Under the pieces are notes generated by a model, which was not told the origin of the DNA, ran no database searches, and saw only the letters and a list, made by a program, of their open reading frames with translations. The position numbers and the translations under genes are program-made. Of a stretch of 64,000 bases of DNA, positions 1 through 10,245 are shown one piece after another; the stretch's first letter is position 1; every line of letters starts with the position of its first letter. The DNA is from Oscarella lobularis. Its lineage: Eukaryota > Porifera > Homoscleromorpha > Homosclerophorida > Oscarellidae. The stretch spans positions 434,001 through 498,000 of the forward strand of contig NC_089191.1 of assembly GCF_947507565.1 (NCBI RefSeq). The letters run 5' to 3'.

Positions 1-14
1 ACGTCATCCTTTAG

Positions 15-404
15 GTAGGTAGACCGCATGAGGTGAAAACGGAGTCAATGTACTGTTTCGTCACTCTGAAACAGGTAGATGGCATCAATATTATTAGTTG
101 TCTATAGAAATATACTTAGGGAGCTGTTTTCGACGAGACAGTCATAAAAGAATTGAAGCTAAAAGGTACGTTAGTGGTTTGGCCCAATACCTGCATACGA
201 AATTCCCTAGTTCGAGAGAAAATCGGTCCCTTTGCCACCCCCGACGTCGTTCAAAATGCCCCCGCTTTGCCCAAGACACGCTCCGGTAAGATCATGCGAC
301 GCATATTGCGCAAAGTGGCGCAGAACGACCGAAACATGGGCGACGTTTCGACTCTCGCCGATTCGTCGGTCGTCGAAGAGCTCTTCACTAACAGAATTGA
401 TTAG
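15..404 (+). CDS. ACSS2: Acetyl-CoA synthetase, C-terminal end (5' part outside window)
   Basis: AMP-forming acetate-CoA ligase, which makes acetyl-CoA from acetate, ATP and CoA. Three exons join in frame: 15-74, 120-165 and 211-404, with GT-AG introns of 45 nt each. The last exon encodes [20 protein letters not shown], then [11 protein letters not shown] and a tail [16 protein letters not shown]. The PKTRSGK..RR block is the C-terminal lid signature that carries the regulatory, acetylatable lysine in this family. The tail resembles the cytosolic/nuclear ACSS2 form more than ACSS1; that choice is from memory. The stop is at 402-404. Everything upstream, including the AMP-binding core, lies before the window. 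No truncation is visible in what is here. Confidence 0.88.
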
Positions 405-556
405 GAGAGGATCGCAGAATCCTCGCGCCTTCATTGTTTTCATCGAGTCCTTTTTCTTGTAATGGTCTGAAGATTTTATGTATTTGATGGACGATCGATG
501 TGTTATTAGAACTAGAAACCTCTAGTCACAATACTCGGGCTAAGATGTACCTACTC

Positions 557-1636
557 TTAATTAATAGGTTTCTTCTTTAGTGCATCTACTTTTATAAGGT
601 ATCCATCGACAGTCGACGTTTTCTCCGCATACGAAATCGGTTTGTGTCGCAAATCGACGATTTCCCCGCCGACCGATCGAACGATAGCGTCTCCGGCGCA
701 CAAACTAGTGACGCCAGTCTTTCGATAGCTGAAAAATTCAGAAAACAAACCCTCTTCGCTTTTCACTACGCTCGGATTCGTCAGCAACGTCAGCACAGCA
801 TAATCGTCGCCTCCCTCGACGGGAGAAACGGCGCTCGATCCAACACGTTTCTTCGCTTCATCGACGTGATTTGCGGCGGCTCCGTACGCCGGCGCTCCGC
901 GTCGCAGCGAAATTTCCTCAGCGCGCTCCTTTCGTCCAATCGCGCCCCAAATGCTTCGCCTCAAAAACGGCTGATAGATGATTCCAGCCGCCGGATGAGA
1001 CTTGTACAGAATGCACGCGGACGTCGTGACGTGGTGAAGCGAATTCGATATCAGTTGGGGTATTGAATCAATTGGATTAAGAATAATTTCAATGTCTTTG
1101 TTCATTGTTGCAGCGTCTTCGACTTTGCACGAGGTCAAGTCCTTCATTCCAGAGTCTTTGGCTCGGATTGGTGCTATTCCGTCCAGTACGCGTCCTCTTA
1201 CGTCTGAAACGGCGACGTTTGGCCAGAATCGTTTGAGAACGCCCACAATACGACTCAAAGACGCTTTAACGCTCACGTCTCCCTGCTCGTTTTCGCCAAT
1301 TGTTTGTTTGATGATTCGTATCTCTTCGCCGGCCTGTTTGATTCCAGTACGCAGTACACAGAGCAGAGACTCCAGAGAGAATTCAGGTATCTCGTATACG
1401 GTTGTTTTAGTGGGAGCAGTATCATTAGCAATAGCTAATGACTCTGCAGCCTTCTGATAGATGCCACGGGTGCCACTGTCAAAGTGCTCAGGCTTTAGTC
1501 TTTGGTTTACCACTGGCGTCTTGTAGAGGACGTTTGCAAACATATAACCGCCTAGGAGAGAGAATAGGAGAAATACGACGAGCGTGGGCCATCGCAATCG
1601 ACGTCGACATCTCGCCCAGGTCACCATGGAGGGCAA
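557..1636 (-). CDS. Degenerate IMPase-family membrane protein, BPNT2-like pseudo-phosphatase
   Basis: Single-exon gene, 359 codons. An N-terminal membrane anchor (about residues 17-36) precedes an inositol-monophosphatase-like domain, the layout of the Golgi PAP phosphatase BPNT2. The intact BPNT2 at 12297-13394 is its closest relative in the window. Metal-binding motifs are eroded. The SEEH glutamate segment of the paralogue reads SDVRG here. The DPLDAT loop reads NPIDSI, so the first metal aspartate is Asn. The WDICAGDA segment reads SLCAGDA, losing the Trp-Asp pair. The hydrophobic GDAIVRSVGGEIVDL tail is kept and the frame is open throughout, so it is probably expressed but catalytically dead. 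A CACGTG E-box sits at 1677-1682, about 40 bp before the start. An alternative start is Met4. Confidence 0.8.
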   Translation of the reverse strand: MPSMVTWARCRRRLRWPTLVVFLLFSLLGGYMFANVLYKTPVVNQRLKPEHFDSGTRGIYQKAAESLAIANDTAPTKTTVYEIPEFSLESLLCVLRTGIKQAGEEIRIIKQTIGENEQGDVSVKASLSRIVGVLKRFWPNVAVSDVRGRVLDGIAPIRAKDSGMKDLTSCKVEDAATMNKDIEIILNPIDSIPQLISNSLHHVTTSACILYKSHPAAGIIYQPFLRRSIWGAIGRKERAEEISLRRGAPAYGAAANHVDEAKKRVGSSAVSPVEGGDDYAVLTLLTNPSVVKSEEGLFSEFFSYRKTGVTSLCAGDAIVRSVGGEIVDLRHKPISYAEKTSTVDGYLIKVDALKKKPIN

Positions 1637-1824
1637 AGCAAAGCAATCGACACGCCTTCTCTATCACACGTGAGATTATTATTATTATGCATGTCGCGCA
1701 TACAGTACAACACCAAAAACGTAATGCATCAGCAAAAAGTTAGGTCTATAAACACGTGACAACAAGTAGACCAAATTCAATATATTTGATGCTAGCTTTA
1801 AATTTAAAAATTCTTTTTTTCTTC

Positions 1825-2865
1825 TCAGAGTGTGAGTTGGCTCTCGACCCCTTCAGAGAATCGCACGCCGTCGAGCAGCGCCCCAGTAAAATTCGCATTG
1901 CCGGAAATCAAACCCGCACACGCCCAGAACGTGCAGTCACGCAAATCGGCATAAGAGAAATCAACGCGCGCGTCAAAGAAACAGTAGCTGAAGTCGGAAT
2001 TGCGCAGAACGGCACCGCGAAACGAACAATCGGAGGTAAAGTGTACTTCCCGAAGGTCGAGCCCGCGCGTGGGCGCGCGCACGAACTCGACGCGTACGGG
2101 AACTTTGGTGTAGCGATACGCCCAGAGCATGGTGTGCGAGCCGCTTCCGTCAGCGACGAAACGCTTGCACGCGGAACGGTCGTAGTCAGCCAAGCAAGCA
2201 TTGATTTCTGCTTGCGATACAAAGCCCATGACGGGTAGTATCGCATCGCGTATCAAGCGCTGCAGGCCAGTAAGCTGATAGAACTCCGCCTCTACGAGGA
2301 GTTCGCGTAGCGCCTGCTCGTTGCGCGGCAGGCATCCGCCGTCTTTAGCCCCGCCTCCGTCGCGTAGGTAATTGAGCACGTGACGAAAATGGGTTCCATC
2401 GCGATCAATAAAATACACGCCGTCGACGTCATCTTTTCCTACGTCATCGCGATCCCGGACGAGGCGATGACGACCGCTGAACATGATCGCCAGCATGGAC
2501 GTCGGATCGCTCGTGAGAGTCGTTAGGGACGTCGTGAATTTCATTCCGCCGACGTCCAATCGGACGCGATTCGATTGGAACTTGTGAACGCGTTCCATTA
2601 CGCCCGTTTCGTCGGCTATTCGGGTCTTTTCGCGCTCGAGGCGTTCCGATTCTGCGCTCATCGTTTCGCGCCACGACGCCTTGGCGCGATCAACTTCGGC
2701 GAGACTGCGCAGGCGAACGGCTTCGATGTTTTGCAGGCTCTCGCTCTCCTGCTTCGTTATCTCCTTTTTGCGTTCGTCGAGCCCCGCGAGTACGGCTTTG
2801 AGCACCGTGCTAATTTTGTCCACGTTCTCGATTAGGGGATCGCTTGCTGGAGAGATCGTTCGCAT
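1825..2865 (-). CDS. BTB/T1-domain (KCTD-type) protein with C-terminal pentapeptide repeats
   Basis: Single-exon gene. From the chosen Met (2863-2865) the protein is 346 aa. The first roughly 90 residues are charged and coiled-coil-like. A potassium-channel-tetramerisation BTB domain follows, beginning VRLDVGGMKFTTS and including DGTHFRHVLNYLRDG and the A.FYQL element. The C-terminal third has A(D/N)LXX pentapeptide-like steps (GLDLREVHF, FRGAVLRNSDF, DFSYADLRDCTF, NFTGALLDGVRF), which usually form a beta-helix. KCTD proteins often act as cullin-3 substrate adaptors; that role is inference. The frame stays open upstream to 3099, so a longer N-terminus or a 5' exon cannot be excluded. The gene is divergent from the V-ATPase gene. 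Confidence 0.8.
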   Translation of the reverse strand: MRTISPASDPLIENVDKISTVLKAVLAGLDERKKEITKQESESLQNIEAVRLRSLAEVDRAKASWRETMSAESERLEREKTRIADETGVMERVHKFQSNRVRLDVGGMKFTTSLTTLTSDPTSMLAIMFSGRHRLVRDRDDVGKDDVDGVYFIDRDGTHFRHVLNYLRDGGGAKDGGCLPRNEQALRELLVEAEFYQLTGLQRLIRDAILPVMGFVSQAEINACLADYDRSACKRFVADGSGSHTMLWAYRYTKVPVRVEFVRAPTRGLDLREVHFTSDCSFRGAVLRNSDFSYCFFDARVDFSYADLRDCTFWACAGLISGNANFTGALLDGVRFSEGVESQLTL

Positions 2866-3275
2866 TACGTCGCGCAAGGACAAAGACTCCTTTACCCATT
2901 TTAGTTGTGTGGGGCGCCTTCGCGTCTCCGGTCGCGTTCCACAAGGTAGCGCGCGTTCTGTTTGAATTTCGGCGTCCTTTGCAGTTGGGAAGATAAATAA
3001 ATATCGCCTTTGGAAAGTAAATAAGCGGTTCTTCTGTGGCTCGAAGATGAAACAGAAGCCGAGAGATCTGTCTGAGGCAGTGTCAATATACGCGCGCACT
3101 TACTGTTTTACTCAGCATCACCGGGTCGCATTAAAGATTTCAAACAAACAAAAAAACAATATTGATGTATTACAAAATGCAAAAGCGTTTTCTCAGTAGA
3201 AATACGAAATATTTTTATACGGGAACGTGGGCGTTCTTTACCCTCGTGACTCCATCGTCATCGCCTCTTGCGAAG

Positions 3276-4350
3276 ATGGGTTTGTGCGACTATCTTCACG
3301 GCATCGTCTACTCGACGAGCCTCTTCGTCGTTCTCTGCGTCGGTAGGTGCAGACCAACTCGTAAAAAACGACAACGTCTCACGGAGGGGGGCCCCCTTTT
3401 CTCTCTTGCGCGCAGCACTCTACTACACCTTGACAGACCAAGGCTATCGCATCGACTTCGCCTGGTAAGCACAAAGGCATAGCACACGCGCTCTCTTCTA
3501 GATCATGTCCTCTTCTCCTTACCTATTCAGGTTTCTAGAATCAATAACACCTCACCTGTGGGCCGACTTGGGCCTGGGCATCGCTATTTCCTTTTCAGTA
3601 ATGGGAGCGGCTTGGTAAGACTGTTTATGAGTAACAGTCACTTTGAAATTCGGTGTCCCTTATTATGCCTATGAATGGTTTGCTTTTCTTTAGGGGAATT
3701 TTGACAACTGGGGCTAGTATTCTTGGTGGGGGTGTTCACGCGCCTAGAATTCGAACTCGGAATCTAATCAGGTCGAATGTTCTCTGTCTCCTTTTTTGAG
3801 TCAACCTTTATTTTGTTCTATTTCAGCATCATCTTTTGTGAAGCTGTGGCCATCTATGGAATTATCATAGCCATTATTCTGAGTCAGAAAGTTTCTGTAC
3901 GTTAGATGCCCTCACTCAGAAATCGCGTATGATATTGGTGATTGGATTAGAACTATGATACGAGCCTCACTTTGCCTGGATCAATCAACTACGTTAATGT
4001 CCATTTTTCAGGTCAGTCAAATACTCAAGTTCTCTGTACTTGATATATCTTACAATTATTTTATAGGATATGCCATATTTGGAGCGGGCTTAACGACGGG
4101 TTTTGCCAATTTGGCGTGTGGCATAGCAGTTGGTGTTGTAGGAAGGTATCTAGCAGCAGGAACACTCGTTTTCTTGCCTCCTCATTAGTCTTTCTTCACC
4201 AGTGGTGCTGCTCTCGCCGACGCTCAAAATCCGGACCTATTTGTCAAGATTCTGATTGTTGAGATATTTGCCAGTGCAATTGGCCTCTTTGGCATCATTT
4301 GCGCTATCATACAGAGTAGGAATGCCAGCTTTAGTGTCACCCGCACCTGA
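3276..4350 (+). CDS. ATP6V0B: V-type ATPase 21-kDa proteolipid subunit c''
   Basis: Membrane rotor subunit of the V0 sector, which moves protons across endomembranes. Eight exons join in frame with canonical splice sites: 3276-3342, 3416-3464, 3531-3614, 3694-3771, 3827-3896, 3951-4011, 4067-4145 and 4203-4350. The product is 211 aa with about five hydrophobic helices. Diagnostic stretches are [16 protein letters not shown], then [12 protein letters not shown] carrying the proton-binding Glu, the second proteolipid repeat [15 protein letters not shown], and [12 protein letters not shown]. Length matches family members of about 205 aa. The loop encoded by exon 6 ([14 protein letters not shown]) is the most divergent part. 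The gene converges on the UMP-CMP kinase gene. Confidence 0.93.
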
Positions 4351-4545
4351 TTGACGATGTATCTCTCTCCCTTTCCCTCACGTTTGCTGTTTGTATGTAT
4401 TTTATTAGTCAGTTAGACGATCGAATGAATCTGGAGTGTGCGTGAAAAAGACCACGTGACAAGGCCAACCACGCCTAATTTTCCTACAACACTTTATTTC
4501 ATTCATTCATTCAGAAGCGCACTCGTTCATTTCATTCATTCAAAA

Positions 4546-5142
4546 TCAACACAATTCGTCTATGTGCTTCTGAACTTCGCGAAAGACGTCGTCCGGCGAC
4601 GATTCGCCCGATAATCGTCTCACGAGACCGAGTTCTTCGTACTTTCGCACAATAGGCAGCGTATCGTTAACGTGCGTCTTGAGTCGCTTGAGAAACGAGT
4701 CGCGATTGTCGTCCGATCGTCCTTCCGCTTCGCTTCGCTTCTTCACGCGCTCCCAGCACACGTCTTCGGACGTTTCGAAGTAGAGAACGGCCCGAACGTC
4801 GGTCGTCTCCTTCATTCGTCGTTCCCAACCGTCGAGATTGTCCGCGTTGCGCGGAAAACCGTCGACGAGAAACTTTCGCGGACTTTTCGCTCCTTCCGAC
4901 GCTTTCTCCATCGCTTTTTCGATCAGGCTGATCGTGATTTCGACCGGAACGATCTTTCCTTCTCGTATGTGACTCTCGATTAGCTCGCCGTGCGCCGATC
5001 CGCTTCGTCTTTCGGCTCGGAGGAGATCGCCGGCGGAAAGGTGCACGAAACCGTACTTTTCTACCATGCGACTGCACTGCGTGCCTTTTCCGGCGCCCGG
5101 GTTGCCCAGAACGAAGACGATGATCGGTTTAGATGTAGCCAT
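4546..5142 (-). CDS. CMPK1: UMP-CMP kinase
   Basis: Cytosolic nucleoside monophosphate kinase that phosphorylates UMP, CMP and dCMP with ATP. Single exon, 198 aa from the chosen Met; the frame also allows an upstream Met at 5187 adding 15 residues. Adenylate-kinase-fold motifs are complete: P-loop GNPGAGKGTQ (the usual first Gly-Gly is Gly-Asn), the NMP-binding segment HLSAGDLLRAE, the DGFPRN motif, the short lid with RSDDN, and the FLKRLKTH arginine segment. The short lid and DGFPRN mark UMP-CMP kinase rather than long-lid adenylate kinase. It shares a 254-bp divergent region with HDAC1/2. Confidence 0.92.
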   Translation of the reverse strand: MATSKPIIVFVLGNPGAGKGTQCSRMVEKYGFVHLSAGDLLRAERRSGSAHGELIESHIREGKIVPVEITISLIEKAMEKASEGAKSPRKFLVDGFPRNADNLDGWERRMKETTDVRAVLYFETSEDVCWERVKKRSEAEGRSDDNRDSFLKRLKTHVNDTLPIVRKYEELGLVRRLSGESSPDDVFREVQKHIDELC

Positions 5143-5396
5143 TCGTACGATTTTCAACGAATTCTTCGCGACGGTCAGAATTTGCATAACGTGCGCTATA
5201 GGGTTGCTGTGACCTGCACGTGTTCGCCATTTTTCGCGTTGAATTGGTACGTACTAAAACCTAATTGAGTACTTTTTACAAAGAAAGTGTTTTTTTTTCA
5301 ATGTAGCGAATTTATTTATCTGTCGGAGAATCGTACGGGGAATCTCGCATCCGGGCAGGTGCTTCACTTTTTTTGGCTCTTGTTCCGCCGTCGATC

Positions 5397-8054
5397 ATGA
5401 GCTCTTCGTCGAAAAAACGCGTCTGCTACTATTTTGACGGTACGACACGCGCGTCTGTAAAAATCCTCGAGCGGGGCTCCCTTTGGGGCCTCTCGCGCCA
5501 CATCGCGTCGAAAAGTCGCAACGATTTCTTCGCAGGGGACGTGGGAAACTATTATTATGGCCAAGGACACCCGATGAAGCCGCATCGCATTCGAATGACG
5601 CACAATCTCCTTCTCAACTACGGTCTCTACAGAAAAATGGAAATATACGTAAGAGAAAGAAACAGCAAAGAGAACATGGTTATACGTCGTTCTAGCGCCC
5701 TCACAAGGCAGCTGTGGACGAAATGACGCGATATCACTCCGACGACTACATCAAATTCCTTCGAAGCATTCGACCTGATAATATGTCCGATTACCAGAAA
5801 CAAATGCAGAGATGTGAGTATGAAAACGTCTCCCTCACGTCTGCTCCATTGTTTCTTTACAGTCAACGTTGGGGAAGACTGCCCCGTTTTTGACGGTCTC
5901 TACGAGTTCTGTCAACTCTCCACGGGCGGATCTATAGGTCTGTCTAAAAAGCCTTATATAGTATTTTATTATTGGTATTTATCTGAAGCTGGAGCCGTCA
6001 AATTGAATAAGCAGCAGACGGACATTGCTATCAATTGGTCAGGTGGACTTCATCATGCCAAAAAGTCGGAAGCATCTGGCTTCTGCTACGTCAATGACAT
6101 TGTCCTTTCAATATTGGAGCTACTCAAGTAAGATTAATATCCCCACGTATCAATTTATTTAATTATTTTCTTTCTAAGATATCATCAGCGAGTTCTCTAC
6201 ATCGATATTGATATTCACCATGGTGACGGTGTGGAAGAGGCTTTCTATACAACGGATCGCGTTATGACCGTTTCCTTTCACAAATACGGCGAATATTTTC
6301 CTGGAACAGGAGATCTTAGAGTGAGAATCCAATGATATATAATACCTAGTTGTTGCACTATACATTCTACACAGGATGTTGGAGCAGGAAAGGGAAAATA
6401 CTATGCCGTCAATTTCCCACTCAGAGACGGGATTGATGACGAGAGCTACGAGCAGATTTTCCGTCCAGTAAATAGATAAGAAAAAAAACGAATCATATTA
6501 TTACCAATCATTTTCTATATATAGGTTGTAGCCAAGGTGATGGAAATGTATCAGCCAAGTGCCGTCGTTCTTCAATGTGGCGCCGATTCGTTGGCTGGAG
6601 ATCGATTAGGCTGCTTCAATTTGTCATTAAAAGGTGAGGGAGGACACCAGAGGAAGGTATAATAAGTCTAAAGAGATGCGTTTCTTTATCTCTAGGACAC
6701 GCTCAGTGCGTGGAGTTTGTGAAGAGCTTTGATTTGCCTCTATTGCTTCTTGGCGGAGGCGGCTACACGATTCGAAATGTGGCTCGTTGTTGGACTTACG
6801 AGACGGCAAAGGCGCTTGGTCAGGAAATAGCCAATGGTGAGAAGTGCTGTGGGGGGATGGGGGATTTATAAGGAATGCTTGCTTTTGTTAGAATTGCCCT
6901 ACAATGATTATTTTGAATACTTTGGTCCGGATTTTAAATTGCACATTAGTCCGTCGAATATGACCAATCAGAACACGTCTGAATATTTAGACAAGATAAA
7001 GTGAGAGAAGCGTGTTGATGATGCGTAAGTAAGTAGATGCGTAAAATTGATTCTATTAGAGCTCGTCTTTTTGAAAATCTGAGGTTGATTCCTCATGCTC
7101 CGGGAGTGCAAATGCAGGGTACGCGATACTGTTGTTATAAAACTTTTAAAAAAAGACGTGGTTTTCTTTTGCGATAAGCCATTCCTGAGGATGCAATTCA
7201 AGAGGACAGCGATCAAGAAGAGGGAGATCCGGAGACTAGAATATCAAGTACAATTAGTATTAGACACCCTTTGTCTCTTACCAGGCTTCGATTAACTAGT
7301 GAAAGAGCGCGACAAAAACGTTCAAAAGGACGGCGAATTTTCTGATTCCGAAGACGAAGGAGAAACGGGAGACGGGTCCTCGAAACGACGTCATGTGACG
7401 TCGTCTGGTCACGTTAACGGAATTGCAGCAAGTGCACCCCCACTCTCCCCACCACCACCACCACCACCACCACCACCTCCGGCGGCAGAAAACGAGAAGG
7501 AAAAAGTTGACGGCGACGCCCACAAGGACGATGATGATGATTCTGACGAGAAGGCAATGGTTATTGAAGAGGGGGAAGCAGATGATGCTGGGAAGAAGAA
7601 TGAAGAGGAAAAGGGCGATGACGGCGCTGGACAGGAAGCAATTTCTACTTCCGTTGAGAAAGAGATAGAGGGAGATAAGGGGAAGGAAGAGGAAAAGGAG
7701 CCCGAGAAGAAGGAAGATGAAGAGATAGAGGAGGTCAAAGAGAAAGAGGGAGGTGAGAAAGAAGAAGAAAAAGAAACAGAAAAGCAAGATGAGCCGGCAA
7801 AAGGAGAAGACAAGGAGATAAAAGACGCTCAGGAAAAGGAAGGCGAAGATGAAACGGTAAAAGAGGTCCCTATGGAAATAGGGTAAGATCAATGGAATGA
7901 TAAGAAAAGCGTGCATGTTTCTTTCGGTTTCTTTGTTTGTAGTGACGCTGGTAAGGACAAGCCAGATAAAGAGAAAGTGGACGAGCCTATGGATATCGAC
8001 GAAAGAGGAGATATGGCTGCTGTAGTGATGAGTGCTCAGGGAGAGAGCAAGTAA
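5397..8054 (+). CDS. HDAC1: Class I histone deacetylase, HDAC1/2 type
   Basis: Zn-dependent lysine deacetylase of nuclear co-repressor complexes. Fourteen exons join in frame: 5397-5439, 5536-5648, 5696-5813, 5863-5937, 5989-6127, 6179-6320, 6375-6467, 6525-6633, 6696-6836, 6892-7000, 7060-7118, 7179-7247, 7300-7882 and 7943-8054. The product is 634 aa. Catalytic segments are intact: [42 protein letters not shown] and [16 protein letters not shown]. The segment MQAIPEDA...FSDSEDEGE identifies the HDAC1/2 subclass and its CK2-type acidic site. The tail is unusual: a run of 11 prolines after residue about 430, then roughly 130 residues rich in Glu and Lys, making it some 150 aa longer than vertebrate HDAC1/2. 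It could represent the single ancestor of HDAC1 and HDAC2. Confidence 0.95.
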
Positions 8055-10245
8055 TGTATTGAGGGGAACTGGGACTTATATAGCAGAAAGATGTGAACTT
8101 GAGTTGAGCATGGTAGAATTTGCATCTCCCCTCTTTAATTTCCTTTATCTATGCGCTCTCAGACGACAATACAACGCACACGTATAAACTTATTATTAGG
8201 CACACTTTCCGCGTCTTGCTATTGTTGAAATAGAAATTACCTGTATGGTACGTACGGGCATCCTAGACTCAATAGAGGTCCCGTTCTCCGCGCGCGGCAA
8301 AGTTGTTTTTCGTTTACAATGCCTCTCTTCTCCGCGTTCATTAGGCGTTTATCTTACCCGACCACGACGTCAGCGACTGCCTGACGATCGAAGATCTACC
8401 CAATCGAGCTATGGATAACGGCCGAAAGGTGAGCAGTCAAACGCCGGGCGCGAAAAATTGGCTTTCAGACGCCTCCCTTGAATCGTTTTACTTACTTACC
8501 GAAACAAACAAAACTCCTTATTTCGACGTAAACCAAAGAGAGGGCCCCTTTGAGGAGACAGAGCGCAGAGCAGTGGGAGTGGCCAATAATGGGCGCGGCT
8601 GCACAACGTTTTGTACACTGGAACTGGCACTACCGTAAGACGAAGAAACCCTTCACTTTCACCGCACTCACACATAAATTGCGCGCGCCGCCAGTCTCCG
8701 ATTTCGGCCACTATGCGTACTCGACTCACAACACAAACCGTACCTACGCGCATTGACGCGTGCGCGCGTGGGATAGTCGAAAAGGTCGTGCACTCGTCAC
8801 TCAAATCGACGCATGCCGCGCATACTTGCGTTTGGCGGCATTAGACATACATCCCGAAAGCGGAAAAACGCACGACCCCCCCGAGCACTAACGACAAAGA
8901 AAACGCTGCTAAAGGTGCTGCGGCCAAGGCACGCGCCCTAGAGGCTCGCTTTCTTTCCGTTCGTATTTTCATTCATGACCGCGAGACCACGCCCTCGGCA
9001 TGCCGAATCCGAGCCGAAAGCGTTCGACAGTCGTTTTCCCCCCGTCGAACGATCGACCAAAAGGAAGTTTCTTTGACGAATTGAACGCGCGAACGCGAAC
9101 GCGGCATCGTAGAGGCATTTTTCGAATCGTAGTACACAAATAGACCCGGAGGCTCCCTAGGCGATTGGGTTAGGATTAGCGCTGTGCCGAAAAGGCAATC
9201 GAGTTTGCTTCGATGGGGCTTCGACTTAGAGCTAAGAAAGTGATGTAGTATAGTAAACATTGTGGTATCGATTAGGTAGTATTACGTCGCTATGGTTGGA
9301 ACGTAGGCGTGTGCGTGAGTCAGCCAGAGGACGTTATCAGGCCCCAAGTTTCATCGAAACGAAATCGTATTTGCTCGCGACGACGTACGCGTATTCGTTT
9401 TTTGGATGGGGATTCCGTTGTTTGGTGATAAACGAAGAGCCGGCTGGCGCATGTGGATCCGGTTTAACGTGTGGGAGGGGCTAACAATAGGAAATGACAT
9501 CGTCTAAACCTGACACTTATCTGTAGCAACCACGTGATCGGTATGCAGGTCTCACCGTCGCGGAACGGAAACCCTCTCGGGCTAATTTTTTTATACGTGT
9601 TCGATGGGTTCCCGTTCCCCCGCGTTCAACGATTCGTGGGCGGGATCAAGCGAGTAGGTCGTATGAAACGACTTGACAAGCGCCGATTCCTTCTCTTTAC
9701 CGCGGGCCCTCTTCGCGAACGGTAGTCTGTCGTCTCGGAAGAGAAGTGCCCCGCGACCGCACCGCCGAAAGCGAACCCCCCAAAGAAGACCCTCGCGCAC
9801 GATTTCAAAGACAAAATCGAGGTTAGCGACATTGTAGCGATTAGATCGAGGGGCGTTTTCGACGCGATCGTCCCTTGGACGCCGTTTCCTTGTCGCGGGG
9901 GCTCGATATTCTCGTCGAAACGATCGCAAAAGATCGAAAAAGTCGAGAAAAAGCGAGTTGTGATGTCGTCGGCGCGGCAGATGCTCGTCAATAAACCCGT
10001 CTCTTTATTACGAAAATGAGCCGAATTTCGCTTTCGTTCTGCCCGCGCGATCGACAGACGCGCTAGCCCCGTTTTTGCGTGCAAGCAAAGTCGATTTCTC
10101 CATCGAATGAGACGGAGCTGTTTGACCTTTACCACCCGGCCCCATTGGCGCGGTCCTCCCCTCTTGCCTACTAATTAGAAATTAGGGCGTCCCCGTCGAG
10201 TAACGCGCGACTATTGCTTCATCGATCGATCAATCCACAGGAACG
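8055..10245 (+). promoter_or_regulatory. Long non-coding stretch upstream of MYC
   Basis: No convincing protein-coding gene found in 2.2 kb. The first part must hold the HDAC 3' UTR. A candidate 5' exon runs to a GT donor after 8428 (CGAAAG, then GTGAGC); upstream of it an ATG at 8318-8320 opens a short reading frame. The exon does not join MYC in the MYC frame, so if real it is probably leader. A CACGTG E-box lies at 9531-9536, the site bound by MYC-MAX dimers in other animals; autoregulation is inference only. The segment 9590-10140 has long open frames on the minus strand but no recognisable domain. A probable 3' splice site (ATCCACAG) lies just before the MYC start. Confidence 0.4.

Noticed and set aside
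7299-7886. Independent acidic protein starting at a GTG near 7299
   Set aside because: It is the large 3' exon of HDAC1/2, entered through an ACTAG splice acceptor at 7299/7300.
9626-10135. 169-codon minus-strand frame upstream of MYC
   Set aside because: No domain or signal found and overlapping frames are equally open in this GC-rich leader; not enough support for a gene.
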